Shown here: piece after piece, positions 22,201 through 30,939 of the stretch
Layout of the letters: the number at the start of each line of letters is the position of its first letter
Position numbering within the stretch: the first letter of the stretch is position 1
The notes under the pieces: generated by a model
Told to the model about the DNA's origin: nothing
The model's input: only the letters and a program-made list of their open reading frames with translations
Databases searched by the model: none
Made by a program: the position numbers and the translations under genes
DNA from: Beta vulgaris subsp. vulgaris
Lineage: Eukaryota; Streptophyta; Magnoliopsida; Caryophyllales; Amaranthaceae
DNA: 64,000 nucleotides
NCBI RefSeq assembly: GCF_026745355.1
Contig: NC_079205.1
Location: 2,115,283 to 2,179,282, forward strand
Reading direction: 5' to 3'

Positions 22201-24439
22201 GCTGAGGGATACACTATTAATTAGCGTATCAATTGTAGTGGGGCTATATCCACATCACTTATTATTTGTAACTGCAAGTTATATTCTAGCAATGTTATGT
22301 GGAGGCTTCGTTTGGTAAGACGTAAAACATTTTCCTGGAAAATTGTCTTCCTCTATTTTTAATGTTACGTTGTTTGGTTCATAAAGACTGGAAAACTATT
22401 TTCCCTAGAAGTAAAATTGCTCTTTTAATGATTGAAAACCATTTTTCCTTCAAAATGAAGGAAAAACTGTTTTCCTTCCTTTTCCTTATCTCTTTTGTAC
22501 ATTCCTCCCATTACCTCCTTACTTTCCCTTCATTTTCCTTCTGTTTCATTATTTTTCTTACATTCAACCAAACAACGGAAAGCTAATAATTTTGGAATTG
22601 TATTTTCTTTTGTAAATTATTTTCCATAAAAATCATTTTACACTGAAAATGTTTCACACCCTATCAAACAGAACCATAATGATCTAATATTTTCTCCAGA
22701 TGCTCTCTTTTCCCCAACAGAGAACGCCCAATTCCTGGATTTCGAGTTGCACTAGTTATTAGGCCCGGGCTATGCCCCGGGTAAGAAAAATTTCATTTAT
22801 TAATATTGTACTTTGATATGATAGCACTAAAGACAACTTGGTCTAGTGGTTAAAACTTTAGTATATTAACTTGAGGTCATGGGATCAAAACCTATACTAT
22901 GCAATTTCTATTTTTTTATTGTACATGAATTACATGAACTAAAACTCCCTAGGGAGAGTGCCACGTGGCACCGTTCCTGATTTACGCACGCCTTTTAATA
23001 TATTAGTATAGATTTTCATATTAAACGACCTACATTAATAGTATGTATCATTCCAGCTGACATGTTAGATTATATTATTTCTTTGATAGGCTACGTACAA
23101 TTAATTCTCCTAATCTTACACCTGATGGGTACACTTGGAGAAAATATGGTCAGAAGTTGATTCTCAACACTAAGCACCCTAGGTACGTATCTTACTATAT
23201 GTTACTCCTATTTTCTTTCTTGTCACTACTACTCCCTCCGTTTCCTAAAGATCTCCCTTATTACTGTTTTTACAGATATCAAGTAGAATATTTTTGTGTA
23301 GGGTTGTAGGGTGGGTAAAGTAGGAGAGAGAAAGAGGTTAAGATAAATAAACAAATAAAAAGGGATTAAAGTAGGAGAGAGAAATGGAGTAAAATTGAAT
23401 TAATAATGTAATGGTGGACCATATGATAGGGACATGAGAGGGTAAAAAGGGAAAAAAAAATTCCAAATAAGGAATAAAGTAAAAGAGAAAAGATCTTTTG
23501 AAAACGCACTTAAAAAGAAAGAGAGAAGATCTTTAAGAAACAGAGGGAGTAGAATATAATTTTTAACATTAATATTTACTCTCTCTGTATTTTTTTATCT
23601 TTCCTACTTTGACTTTGCACGGTTGCATATGCATTTTTTCTACATTAAATATCTTTCATTACATTTTAGTAAAAATTATGATAATTAAATATTAATAAAG
23701 TACTCATTGACACGAATCAAACAAGACCCCACATGACTATATTTTTTTTCTTATATATTGAGAAAAATCTAAAAGATTCTCTCTAATTGTGAATAGTGTC
23801 AAGATTCTAAGTGAGAAAGATAAAAAAATACAGAGGGAGTATAAATCAGAGACTAAATCAAATTGATAATCACTAATCAGTGTAATTTTTTTATATTGTG
23901 TCCATGGCAATATTAGGGAATACTACAGGTGTGCATATAAAGATGATCAAAAATGTGAAGCAACCAAACATGTCCAAAAGATATCAGATAATCCCACAAA
24001 ATATAGGATTACTTACCATGCTGACCATACTTGCCAACAAAATCTCGTCAACAATAACAATTCCCCAAACATTAATCTTTTAGATTCTATTGAAAAAGAT
24101 TCTACCACTTTCATAAGTTTTGAGACAAAAAACTCTACTCCAAAACAAGACCTTAAGCCTCATGTCCTTGATTCATCCACTCTTTCAAATTACCCTATTC
24201 TCAACCCTCCATTGGTAATGCCACATGAAGGTGATTGTCCTCCGTCGTCGTCGTCGCCGCCGCTAGCTGATGATATTGCCTGTTTCAGCCATTCAGACGT
24301 ACTCTTTTCACCAAGAACATTCATGGCCCCAAATTATATAGCTAGCTCAAATGTGGAGGCAGCAGAGGATTACTATCTGAGGGCTGATGATGCATTTGAT
24401 TTGTGTGATGCATTGCAAGACATCCCACTTTGGGATTGA
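10239..24439 (+). CDS. Group III WRKY transcription factor (3 exons, 291 aa)
   Basis: Exons are 10239-10498, 23090-23182 and 23917-24439. Junctions are AG|GTATAA, TAG|G, CCTAG|GTACG and TTAG|GG; lengths 260+93+523 give exactly 292 codons with the stop. Exon 1 encodes the N-terminal helical region of group III WRKYs (EEELKRGWEATSQLRSLL, about residues 7-24). Exon 2 encodes DGYTWRKYGQK (WRKY heptad about 103-109) and ends at HPR, where the family's conserved intron lies. Exon 3 completes the zinc finger as C-X7-C-X23-H-X1-C, diagnostic of group III (AtWRKY70/54/53/30 kin). An acidic tail ends DALQDIPLWD. Such proteins bind W-boxes in the nucleus and steer salicylate defence, senescence and stress responses. 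Oddities: a 12.6 kb intron 1 full of transposons, and no Lys/Arg-rich nuclear signal before the WRKY domain, which exon 2 usually carries. Which paralogue it is cannot be told from sequence alone. Confidence 0.9.
10658..10875 (+). mobile_element. tRNA-derived SINE
   Basis: A Pol III-like A box (TGGGCCAGAGCAAGATGG, about 10670) and B box (GGTCTCGAGTTTGAGAC, 10712-10728) lie about 45 bp apart. The copy ends in an A run. Short flanking repeats TAAGCGC (10651-10657 and 10876-10882) look like the target duplication. It lies 160 bp inside WRKY intron 1, in sense orientation. Confidence 0.65.
11939..12528. mobile_element. hAT-like MITE rich in ACCCGACC/GGGTTG words
   Basis: It opens AGGGGTGGCACTTAGG and closes with the imperfect complement (CAACTTTTGCAGCCCT), terminal repeats typical of hAT MITEs. 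Flanks CATTATATT and CTTTATATT fit a slightly decayed 8-9-bp target duplication. The interior is built of GGTTGACC/AACCCGA-like words. No ORF. Confidence 0.55.
12740..13720. repeat. GC-rich block with a 92-bp tandem repeat
   Basis: C-rich, then G-rich sequence, with a short duplicated phrase GTTCGAAAATCTGGGTT at about 13073 and 13109. Three units of about 88-92 bp follow (starting 13295, 13387, 13475), each beginning GAAACYACCATGGYRCTTCA and containing CGAAGCAACGCGCTTCAAT. Open frames on both strands follow from the repeat and are not gene-like. Possibly captured gene sequence. Confidence 0.55.
15016..15033. repeat. LINE target-site duplication, left copy
   Basis: TTATATGCTAATTCTATT, identical over 18 bp to 21687-21704. 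Its last two T merge with the poly(T) that represents the element's poly(A) tail. Confidence 0.93.
15366..19511 (-). CDS. LINE ORF2: endonuclease, reverse transcriptase, zf-RVT, RNase H (1381 aa)
   Basis: Domain order is as in plant L1 elements. The apurinic-type endonuclease (about 1-230) has ISWNIRGL at the start, the QETKMD glutamate, GDFNEVL and SDHCPLL, the residues that nick target DNA. The reverse transcriptase (about 470-740) has DKAPGPDGFNF, FKDYRPISMVGCLYKII, LKLDFHKAYDSV, RGLRQGDPLSPFLFVL and the catalytic LQYADDTLVF. A zf-RVT segment (about 1060-1120) has CPLCMTEPETAEHLLLHC. A C-terminal RNase H (about 1244-1381) shows NVDASV, NCAEILAI, LESDS and VADSMAK, giving the D-E-D-D set. 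The protein would copy its own RNA by target-primed reverse transcription. All catalytic residues that I can place are present. No stop or frameshift. Confidence 0.95.
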   Translation of the reverse strand: MLLISWNIRGLTARPKRSSLRKMIFQHDPTFVFIQETKMDDITKKSVKTYWKADDVEWIFSPAAGNSGGIISLWNKSSFTMASTKIARSWMAISGCLHEVNYECTLINVYNPCDVGERAEVWRELLEFQKNNPRPCLVIGDFNEVLNENERGSHYFSQTGSTNFKDFVQDSHLLEIPPACGGFTWFRGNSRSILDRLFVNPEWITNLPNLRVSLLQRGLSDHCPLLVHNKELDWGPKPFRFQNCWLSDPECLKIVKAVWQDAEALHTIGKLKEVKKRLKSWNLTEFGNIDSKIKKFESEIQHLDSINNTRDLDTQELENRKEAQVELWKWIKRREMYWAQNSRVTWLKEGDRNTMFFHAIASNKRRKNSITTVEVDGLKIDEPSRIKWEATTYFKKIFKEEHGCRPLFEDLNFKCVTHEQAEQLTLPFSCEEIDEAVSTCSSDKAPGPDGFNFKFIKSAWGIIKHDIYEMVHKFWESSRLPQGSNVAYIALIPKMSNPKNFKDYRPISMVGCLYKIIAKVMAKRLQKIMSSLIGPLQSSYIEGRQILDGALVAGEVIDSCKKSGVEAILFKLDFHKAYDSVSWSFLKWILMQMRFPEQWCQWIMTCVTTASASILVNGSPSTPFKLKRGLRQGDPLSPFLFVLIGEALNQVILKATNMGLWSGVEVCRNGLKITHLQYADDTLVFSDARLESLKNIKMALILFHLASGLQVNFHKSSIIGMNTSKTWLNEAANSLLCKTGDIPFTYLGLPIGENIHKIKAWDPIINKISMKLATWKGRMLSIGGRLTLIKSSLSNLPLYFMSLFPIPKGVVEKINKITRRFLWSGDMEKRSIPLVAWKIAQLPKDMGGLGIGNIFHKNSAMLSKWMWRLLSDSSPIWCQVVCNKYKYQGTLSITDIKVPKSGGPWRHICAAIFHQANVKELLYKGFRKNIGSGSQTRFWLDSWLSSSSLKSEFPRLFSITMNPNASVESLGFWEGYNWVWSFSWKRILRPQDAIEKARLDNLLLQVCPARQAQDHLIWAFSKSGSFSTKSVSRQLVKLQHPHYQDAIRGVWVGLVPHRIELFVWLALLGKINTRDKLASLGIIHGDCNICPLCMTEPETAEHLLLHCPVASQIWSWWIGLWRIKWAFPLSLREAFTQWFWPKNSPFFKKVWSAVFFIIVWTLWKERNQRIFSNNPSTVKVLKDMVLMRLGWWISGWKDEFPYNPTDIMRNPSCLQWSGIKDDSKADLVIKSSVSWCPPPSQIIKWNVDASVHTCSARSAIGGVLRNHSGNFMCLFSSPIPFMEINCAEILAIHRAVKISSAKEELKGAKIILESDSKNAVLWCNSDSGGPWNLNFQLNFIRNTRKGGLDISIVHRSRSANVVADSMAKQGLHRLSEFIAWL
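19551..21671 (-). CDS. LINE ORF1: RRM-containing RNA-binding protein (706 aa)
   Basis: An RRM fold spans about residues 32-110: CFINHLPATITI matches RNP2, and VFAFVKFHF matches RNP1. A DUF4283-like segment follows (about 290-400, with WLERWFIAIRNV and WRETWINIYGTPLIAW). The second half is long, charged and disordered (Gln, Asn, Ser, Glu, Lys) with a short SAP-like tail near 660-695 (AETIGLTFKGPVAELRKRI). ORF1 binds the LINE RNA to form the particle; RRM-type ORF1 is described for the BNR group in beet and other angiosperms. There is no CCHC zinc knuckle, unlike other plant L1 ORF1s. It precedes ORF2 by 39 bp in the same transcript. Confidence 0.9.
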   Translation of the reverse strand: MREERASRERNKEFQWTTVKHSKTRQAQTQARRTCFINHLPATITIPEISQIFRTHGAIANILIPASQKNPDQVFAFVKFHFPQSMNTALRDEHGKSVKGSKITVFPAKYDKPTPKIYQNHKPQTTHTHIPNNPITNRQYNPKPSFRDARTYREVANPSTQVKERTHPNSNPNPNQKKKTPHQSQTPPDEKEKHQKKQFSDVRQEVTLLKSTPSRHRIMSSRCLGESTEQTRNSLKEIEENGEFAAAIEGERCKENDELFQRSAIGITDSLQEAESIMDHIMAEGVNCIKIKAMGGMQHLLIFETLEDKQNMIDSKWLERWFIAIRNVNKHSAALWRETWINIYGTPLIAWEYRNFLKIGSIFGRVKSILYGEYDCAHILIITDCLFDINCKIQLQIDEVNYPVFVSEKQQIIYPKSRPSNAETESESEESSAKQKEAVPGKSPSTEISNHDDEETKSHNVNDVSKKEENTQRHNHETQEQPLRRTEIEGELKNLGNQKQSPPDINTHPIEANHDPTDKAAQKVDLVIGSPAKKQSQSPIKTQDNHNESPTKLFTTNSPTHSTKKNMQTHPEHHISPIQLQNKFGPLLRSRKTISSSISSMGSSTCSGPLFPPGFEQAIPIQTRIEKERKRRRKMEIRSKLKSEKAGTQKAESSPPHRNNVSIIHIDDVIKMAETIGLTFKGPVAELRKRIESILAEQRQNWEANA
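21687..21704. repeat. LINE target-site duplication, right copy
   Basis: TTATATGCTAATTCTATT, a perfect copy of 15016-15033. Confidence 0.93.
22304..22675. mobile_element. MITE (terminal repeats TTCGTTTGGTAAG...)
   Basis: The left end GGCTTCGTTTGGTAAGACGT and the right end, whose complement is GGTTCTGTTTGATAGGGTGT, form imperfect inverted repeats continuing into AAACATTTTC. 372 bp, no ORF. The target duplication was not resolved, so the superfamily is open (Harbinger or hAT). Confidence 0.5.
22752..23012 (-). mobile_element. Short Helitron with SINE remnant, next to WRKY exon 2
   Basis: On the minus strand it starts A|TCTATACTAATATATT (23012) and ends with a hairpin of CCCGGGC/GCCCCGGG around TAT, then CTAG|T (22752-22755). 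It is 261 bp. Inside, TGGTCTAGTGGTTAAAAC (about 22840) and GGGATCAAAACC (about 22880) look like the A and B boxes of a tRNA-derived SINE. Its 5' end lies 77 bp from WRKY exon 2. Confidence 0.65.
23232..23549. mobile_element. Stowaway MITE in WRKY intron 2
   Basis: CTCCCTCCGTTTCCTAAAGA at the left and TCTTTAAGAAACAGAGGGAG at the right, flanked by TA. 318 bp. Confidence 0.8.
23579..23839. mobile_element. Second Stowaway MITE in WRKY intron 2
   Basis: CTCTCTCTGTATTTTTTTAT at the left and ATAAAAAAATACAGAGGGAG at the right, flanked by TA. 261 bp. Together with the preceding MITE it makes up most of the 734-bp intron 2. Confidence 0.75.
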
Positions 24440-25441
24440 AGTTTTGATGATATTGCTATCGTCCATCATTGATAGAGTATAAATCTATTCCTGGGGCCTC
24501 GATATCTTGCTACAAATTTTTCTTTGATTACACTTTGAATAAGGGAGATAAGATGAACATTAGTTGAGTAGAGCATCAAGTGTTGTGAAAGTATAGTGTA
24601 TAGGGTTAGTATCATTCGTTGGCACTTTTGAATCCTTTTTTTTTATTTGGTGCGAATTTTGGAAATTTTGTTAGTCTTATTTATCCTCAGATCATATTAG
24701 TCCTTCAAAGCAATTTCAGGGGTTCATTCTTGAAGAGTCCATTAGTAACTCAATAAATATGTGATGTACATATGCTTCTTTAGTTTCAGTAGTAGTAAGC
24801 TTGTGGGTTTGGTTAGTTGGAATATCTTGCTTAAACTGGTTTTGTGACTGAACCTAAACAGTTTACATACACGGGTTAAAAATCTTAAACTTGACCTGAC
24901 TAGCTAGTTAATAAACTGGTTGACTTGAACCCGATCTTAGCAACTTGTTTTTTAAACTAGTTCGATTTTTGCTAAATTATCAATGGGTTGACCTGAACCT
25001 TATCTATTCAACCCATTAACTATAAGCCTATTTTATGAGATACTAATACAAAAGAACATTCGAAGAATGCCACAATTTCTACAACACAAATTCTTAAATG
25101 TAACTGTTACACCATAATTTATTGTGTAACAAAATATTATCACGTGTGAAATGGCATCCACCTTCTCTTTCAATTGATACCTCTCTCCCTCTTTGTCTCT
25201 CTTCCCCACCTAAAGCCTCCAGATCTTCAGTTGTTCTAAAGCTACTTTGGATTCTTGTATGAACAGTCATTCTCCAAATCTTCAACTCGAGGATAGAGAA
25301 AAGCTAAGAGAGCAAAACTAGGGAGGAAGAACGAGAGAGAAAATTGTTCGAAAGCTTTCCATTCTTGTACGAACAGCCTCCAAAATCAAAGAGAGTGAAG
25401 CCGCCGCCTCTAGAGAAAAGAAGAAGAGATTGAAGAAAAAC
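24440..25441. other. WRKY 3' UTR and AT-rich spacer
   Basis: The first 300-350 bases are probably the 3' UTR; AATAAATATG at about 24751 is a plausible poly(A) signal. 24830-25020 holds AACTGGTTTGAC/GAACCTAA words like the hAT-type repeats elsewhere. Small open frames at 25094-25512 have no recognisable domain. Confidence 0.45.
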
Positions 25442-28391
25442 TGTTGGAACCCAAGGTGACACTCAAGAAGGGGGAGTTGAATTGAGTGACTAAATTTAAT
25501 CAATTTTCGCAAAAACTATGTTATGGCACTGTGCCTGGCACTGTGCCTGGCACTGTGCTATTTGCTCCTAATTCTCCGATTCGTATTTTTGCGAAAACTA
25601 AAACGTAACAAAATATGAAATTAAAGATAAAACACAAGATATAACGTGGTTCAATCTCACTATGAGATCTACGTCCACACAAGTAAACTCTTTTATTAAT
25701 TGAATCCTAAAATATCAACCTCTTGATACAATAAGATTCCCCCACTACTAAGTCTAGTAGTGCTCCCCAACACTTAATCCTAAGTGTTGCTACTCTCTAT
25801 AATAATGAAATTACAGAAAGAAGCACTAGTAGAATAAATGATATTTGCTGCGGTGGTATTGTTGCGGTTTTACCCATATGCAGCAATATATCACGTAAAA
25901 ATAAAAAGAAAAATATAAAATAACCATATTGCTGCGGTTTTGGCCGAAAACCGCAGCAATATGGTTTCAACAGAATTTTTTTGAACTTTTTTTAACCATT
26001 TAACCAATCATATTGCTGCAGTTTTTGACAAAAACCGCGCAGCAATATATTAAAATAATATTAAAAAAATATTCTTTGGACCTATTGCTGCAGTTCCTAC
26101 TAAAAACTGCAGCAATAGGATTTTAAAAAATTAAATGGATCCATCTAGGGTTACTCCTTTTCCTCTTATAAGTTGCACGCCTTTCACTCTCTCTCCTCCT
26201 CTAATCCTCTCATCAATTACACACCTCTTTCTCATCTCCCCTCATCTTCTCTCTCCCTCTAAACCCTATCATCCTCACGCCAGTCACTCATCTTCTCTCT
26301 CCCTCTAAACCCTCGCATCCTGTCACCCTGTCATCCACTCATCCTGTCACACCGGTCGACCTCTAATAAACTTGCGAAAAAATTGCAGACCTCAATAAGC
26401 CAAACAATCCGAAATTTGCGATTTCGAACCTTTTATCTTTGAGTGTTCATTTTGCTTTGATGTGTTTCGAAAAATCCAATTTGCGTTGGATTGCCGACGA
26501 TTTCACATCAATGAACAACAACAAAAATGTTAGTAAATTTGAGCTTCAACAAGGGAGATTAATGGCGACGAGTTTCACATCCTGTCACTTCGCGTTTTCT
26601 TCAGATCTAGAAACGAAAGACCAAGCACAAGTCTATGACGCGCATTTTCTTCGCCGGTAGCCGCCACTCGTTCGTGTTCGTCGGTCGCTCCACTCGTTCG
26701 TGTTCGCCGGTCGCTCCACTCGTTCGTCGTTCGCCGGTCGTTCGCCAAATTCAACAACAACGGCACGCCATAAGATCGATCTGCCCTATGCTTTCTTCGT
26801 CTCTGTTATTCTCGTTGAAAACTACACGGCTTCTTTGTCCTCTTTTTTTCACCGGAAATACACTGCTTTTTTTCCCCTCTTTCTTCGCTGGAAATACACA
26901 ACCTATTGTTCTTATTTTTATATTATTTTTTGTTTTTTTCTTACTTTTATTAGGTTTTGTTTGGTGATACTTGGGATTTTGGTCTAGAAACTAGCTGTTT
27001 TGGATTTTTATTTTTAGTTCAATTTGTGAATATGGAGGTTGATGTTCTAATTTCTAAAGTTATTTTCAATTTCATGTTTCAACTTTTAATCTTTATGGTA
27101 TTGGTGTTGTAGTTACCTTTTAGAATTTGGATTGTTTTTGGATTGTTGCGGTATCAGCTTGACTTTTTTTGTAGTTCTTATTATTTTTCTACATTTTTAC
27201 CTTTTAAAATTGATGAAAAAATGCAAAAAAAAAAAAAAATGCTTTTACATAGACCTATTGCTGCGGTTTTGAGTAGGAACCACATCAATATCTTTCATTA
27301 TTATAATTAAAAAAAATATTGCTGCGGTTTTGGGCCAGAAACCGCAGCAATATTATGTGTTAAACTGGTAAAAAAATCCTAACATTGCTGCGGTTTGACC
27401 TTAGAACCGCAGCAATATTTATTGCTGCCCCTTTAATTGCTGCGCGCCCAAAACCGCAGCAATAGGGCACTTTTTAACCGCAACAAATAGCATTTATTCT
27501 ACTACTGAAGGATTCCTCAAAAGCGTGCTTCTTATTCAAGCAAATAGAGGATCGTTACAATCGTTGTTTAGAAACCTAGGCTGACTGGAACTCTGTGCTA
27601 TACTCTGTGCCTTAGGCAGTTTTCAACTCTCAAAATCTCCGATTATTTTCACTGAACATGTGAGTTGTAAAACTAAATATTAAACCCTTATATAACTTAT
27701 GGACTAACTGGAAATCCTTCTTATGAAGAGATTTATCTTTTACTCCTAAGATTAAGGGATAAAACCTTTTCTTTTTAGAAAACAAACTTTATCTTTTTCA
27801 TCTATATCCTTATTTCTAAAAAGATATATAAGTTTTCTTTAAATCAATGTTTATCCATAATCTTGATAACCAATTTGATTTCCTTTTTATCTCATATTCC
27901 TCATTTACTTCGAAATCCTTTTTATCAAAATAGTTTATGAAAATCTTATTTTTTTATAAACTATTTTATCTCGGTTTATTTTATTAAACCCGTTTTTTTC
28001 GAAAACTCTTTAAATCCGGTTTAATTAAAATCCTTTCACAAATCGGTGTTATTAAAACTTTATCAAAATCATTTTCTTTGATAATCTTGAATTTCAAATT
28101 TCTAGTTACTTTTAACTCTAAGAAAATAATAATCATCCTAATTTCACATTTCTATATTTGACACACAATATATCACATAGTTCTAATATTATTACATTTG
28201 CACATAATAACTAAACTTGGAACACAATCTTGATTATTCATTTCTTCAAAGTCTTCAATCTTTCATGAACTTGTGATCTTGATAGATTTCTTAGATCACT
28301 GTTACATACATACATATTATAGCACAAAGTGTGTATCATCATCAAAATAACATTGACTTAGAGTCACAACAAAAACATTGAAGCCTACACA
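25442..28391. mobile_element. LTR-like repeat interrupted by a CACTA element
   Basis: The segment opens TGTTGGAACCC followed by ACACTCAAGAAGGGGGAGTT, a phrase I associate with plant LTRs, and could close at CCTACA near 28391. It carries three copies of a 12-bp unit (GGCACTGTGCCT, 25528-25560) and related CTGTGC words near 27593. With the CACTA element removed, about 1.27 kb remains. I could not match a target duplication, so ends and class are uncertain. Confidence 0.35.
25824..27507. mobile_element. Non-autonomous CACTA (En/Spm) element, family 1
   Basis: CACTAGTAGAATAAATGATA at the left, and a right end whose complement is CAGTAGTAGAATAAATGCTA. The 3-bp duplication AAG (25821-25823, 27508-27510) is the CACTA size. 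Both flanks contain subterminal inverted pairs of ATTGCTGCGGTTTT / AAAACCGCAGCAAT, at least six hairpins, which in CACTA elements bind the transposase. The 1.1 kb core has only small frames and looks like a captured promoter or first exon rather than transposase. Confidence 0.85.
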
Positions 28392-30359
28392 TTCTTGACT
28401 ATTTGAATAAATTTTATGGTTTAATTTTTGAAATAATTTCTGACCTAGAAATTATTTTTTCCCCAAATTGAGTCTTCCTTGGTCTTATCTTCCATTGGTG
28501 CATTGTTGCATTCTTCTACAACCTCGACGAGCACTCTATGTCGATTGACAATTTCATTTTGACGCCACCACTACCGTTGTGAACCACCGTTGGCACGACA
28601 ACAATTCGAGTCCCAAAGATGCAATTGGACACTAATATTTTGTGATTTTCTATCTTCCAAAGATTTGAACAAACGATTGAAGTTGATTGTTTTGAAGAGC
28701 AAAAATGGTGCTTGTTTGAATTTATTTTTCTTTTTATGTTCTTATTCGGAATTTGGACCGGAGTAATGGCATCTGAAAATGGCGAATTTGCATAGCTAGC
28801 AAAGGCAGCTTTCTCGACGGTCTCGGACTCCCGAGATCTCCAATATCATCTCCTCAACGTATCTGAGTCGTTTATACAACGGATCTGTTGTCATACTTGT
28901 AGAGATGGCATTTTGCACATTTTGCCCTGATAAGTTGTCTGCATTGTTCTCTTGTTGTTGTTGACGTCTTGTCTCTTATCCTGGCACAGACCAAAGGAGG
29001 ATTGGATGCTCTTATCAGATCTCACATCTTCATTGAGTGGAACGAGCCCTTTCATTTCGTGAGAAAGTTGCCTCCGAGAGTTGTTGGATGCAATTAATGC
29101 CATGGACAACATGTGGGGCGGGGTGCATCAATTTTTCTTTCAATTTGTATGCCTTGTTCAACAATTTCTTCCCCGAGGGATTTTTTTCATGTCATCAATG
29201 ACTCCCATGATTTGTTACATGGCCTCATGGTTTGGCACATCGGAAGGAGTGTTAGGAGTTGCTGGGTTTCGGCTTCGTTGTTGATTTCGGCCATGGTATT
29301 CGCATGATGAAAATTTTGGCAAAATTGTTTTTTTACTTATCCACCCCACGGTGGGCTCCAGATTAATTTGGATAAATTTCACACAAGGATCGATTTGCTT
29401 GGAGATGGGGTTGACTATCAACTTGCAATACGAGCAAAATAAATACGCAAAGTATATTGCAAATTATAATAAGGAAAACAAGATAATTTTACATGGAAAT
29501 CCTTGAAAAGGAGTGGAAAACATGGGAGGATGATATCCTACCAATTCACTATGTAGCAGCTTGTGGTACAAGTAGTACACTATTTTTGCCTGATTGGCAG
29601 TATGAACGAGAAACTAGGTTTTAGAGAGAGAGAGAGATGGCAAAATTGAGAATATGAAAGAAAAATGATGGAAAATGTGAGGTACATGTAATAGAGTTTT
29701 ATTTTAGATTTCATTTTCAGTAGAAGAATTAGAAAAACAATTATCTTTTATTTAAAATATTACGAAAAAGTCGATTAAGCACCAACCAAGTAAACTAATT
29801 TTACAATAATTTACTAGACTAGTCTATAGCAAGATTTCTTCAATTCAATATTATGATCAAAACCGAGTCCAACCCGAAAACCAAAAAAAAAAAAAAAAGA
29901 ATTTCTCAATTCAAACCAAATCGAATTAAGGAAAAAAACCAAATGAAATTGTAATTCGATTCGATTTTCGAATTTTAACCAAATAATTTACACCTTACTT
30001 ATACAATAGTTGGTTTGCTTTCTATCTTTTAGTGGGGAAAAAAGGTAGCTCACACTCATTTTTATACTTCAAACTTGCATACTTTCCGGTTACTATTAGT
30101 GAGCACATATCCTTAGCTTGAATGAGATGGATGCACTAAATATTATTGTGGGATGAGGGTAATATTTTTCCTAAACGAGTCATTTTTTATAGAAGTGAGT
30201 AGGTGACCTCTTTCAAGTTTTAAGATAAAAAAATTACCCGTTAGATCGATAGGGTAACTTTTTGCCTAAAATGAATTACTTTCACTTATATAAAAATGAT
30301 TAATTCAAGGTAAAAAGTAAACTGTGCTTAAAAGTTACCTTTATTGACATCAAGAGGAT
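28392..30359. other. Unassigned repeat-rich sequence
   Basis: No gene that I can support. A CCACCCCACGGTGGGCTCCAG phrase at about 29341 resembles the interior of retroelements, and words such as AACCCGAAAACC (about 29872) resemble the hAT-like repeats. Small frames at 28891-29421 are unassigned. Confidence 0.35.
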
Positions 30360-30374
30360 TGGCATATTATATTA

Positions 30375-30869
30375 TCTTATATGCACGCTATGCGTGCGAG
30401 AGTCGTTGTTAAATTTAATTAATTGCATAAATTTAAGTTTAATGCAGAATTTAGAATTTCTTTTATAAATAATTTAAGGTTTGATGTCTTTTTTATGCAA
30501 TTTATTAAGATATGATAAGAATTCCTTTTTTGCTCTTGGCTTTTGTAGACGGAAATTTAGTTAATAATATTGTACTTTTGTTTGTAGAAATAAAAGGGCA
30601 AAGATGAAGAAGAAGCATAGTGAAAGTAGGAGTTAGAGATAAATTAGGAAGAAGAACTGTCGTTTGCGTTTTGGTGCGATTTCGTAAAAAATTGTCATTC
30701 TGTGGTTATTTTTATTTTTATTTTTTTTCCTTTTTTTCGTGTCATACCCCTCTTTACATATAAGAGTACTATCACATATATCATAAAGATGTAATTTCTG
30801 AAATTTGATGAGGATAAAATGGACTTTTATATTTTGGTGTCCTACCCCTATTAACATACATAATAGAGA
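30375..30869 (-). mobile_element. Probable Helitron, decayed 3' end
   Basis: The minus-strand 5' end A|TCTCTATTATGTATG at 30869 continues AGGACACCAAAATA, as in the Helitron at 7864. Its far end has a GCACGC-TAT-GCGTGC hairpin (about 30385) but no clear CTAG. A second hairpin with GCTAG|T in the other orientation (30905-30935, TTCGCACGCATAACATGCAT) marks another Helitron 3' end alongside. Confidence 0.45.
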
Positions 30870-30939
30870 TATATAATTATGCATTTAAAATAACTTTTTA
30901 AATAGTTTCGCACGCATAACATGCATATAAAGCTAGTAT

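Larger units (their letters stand above)
10499..23089 (+). other. WRKY intron 1 (12.6 kb, transposon-filled)
   Basis: The donor GTATAA and acceptor TTTGATAG join exons in phase 2 (AG|G = Arg). It contains, in order, a SINE, a hAT-like MITE, a GC-rich repeat block, a possible solo LTR split by an intact LINE, a MITE, and a Helitron ending 77 bp before exon 2. Apart from these, it is AT-rich sequence without genes. Group III WRKY first introns are normally a few hundred bases. Confidence 0.8.

Noticed and set aside
24212..24439. Stand-alone 75-aa gene
   Set aside because: It is the in-frame end of WRKY exon 3.
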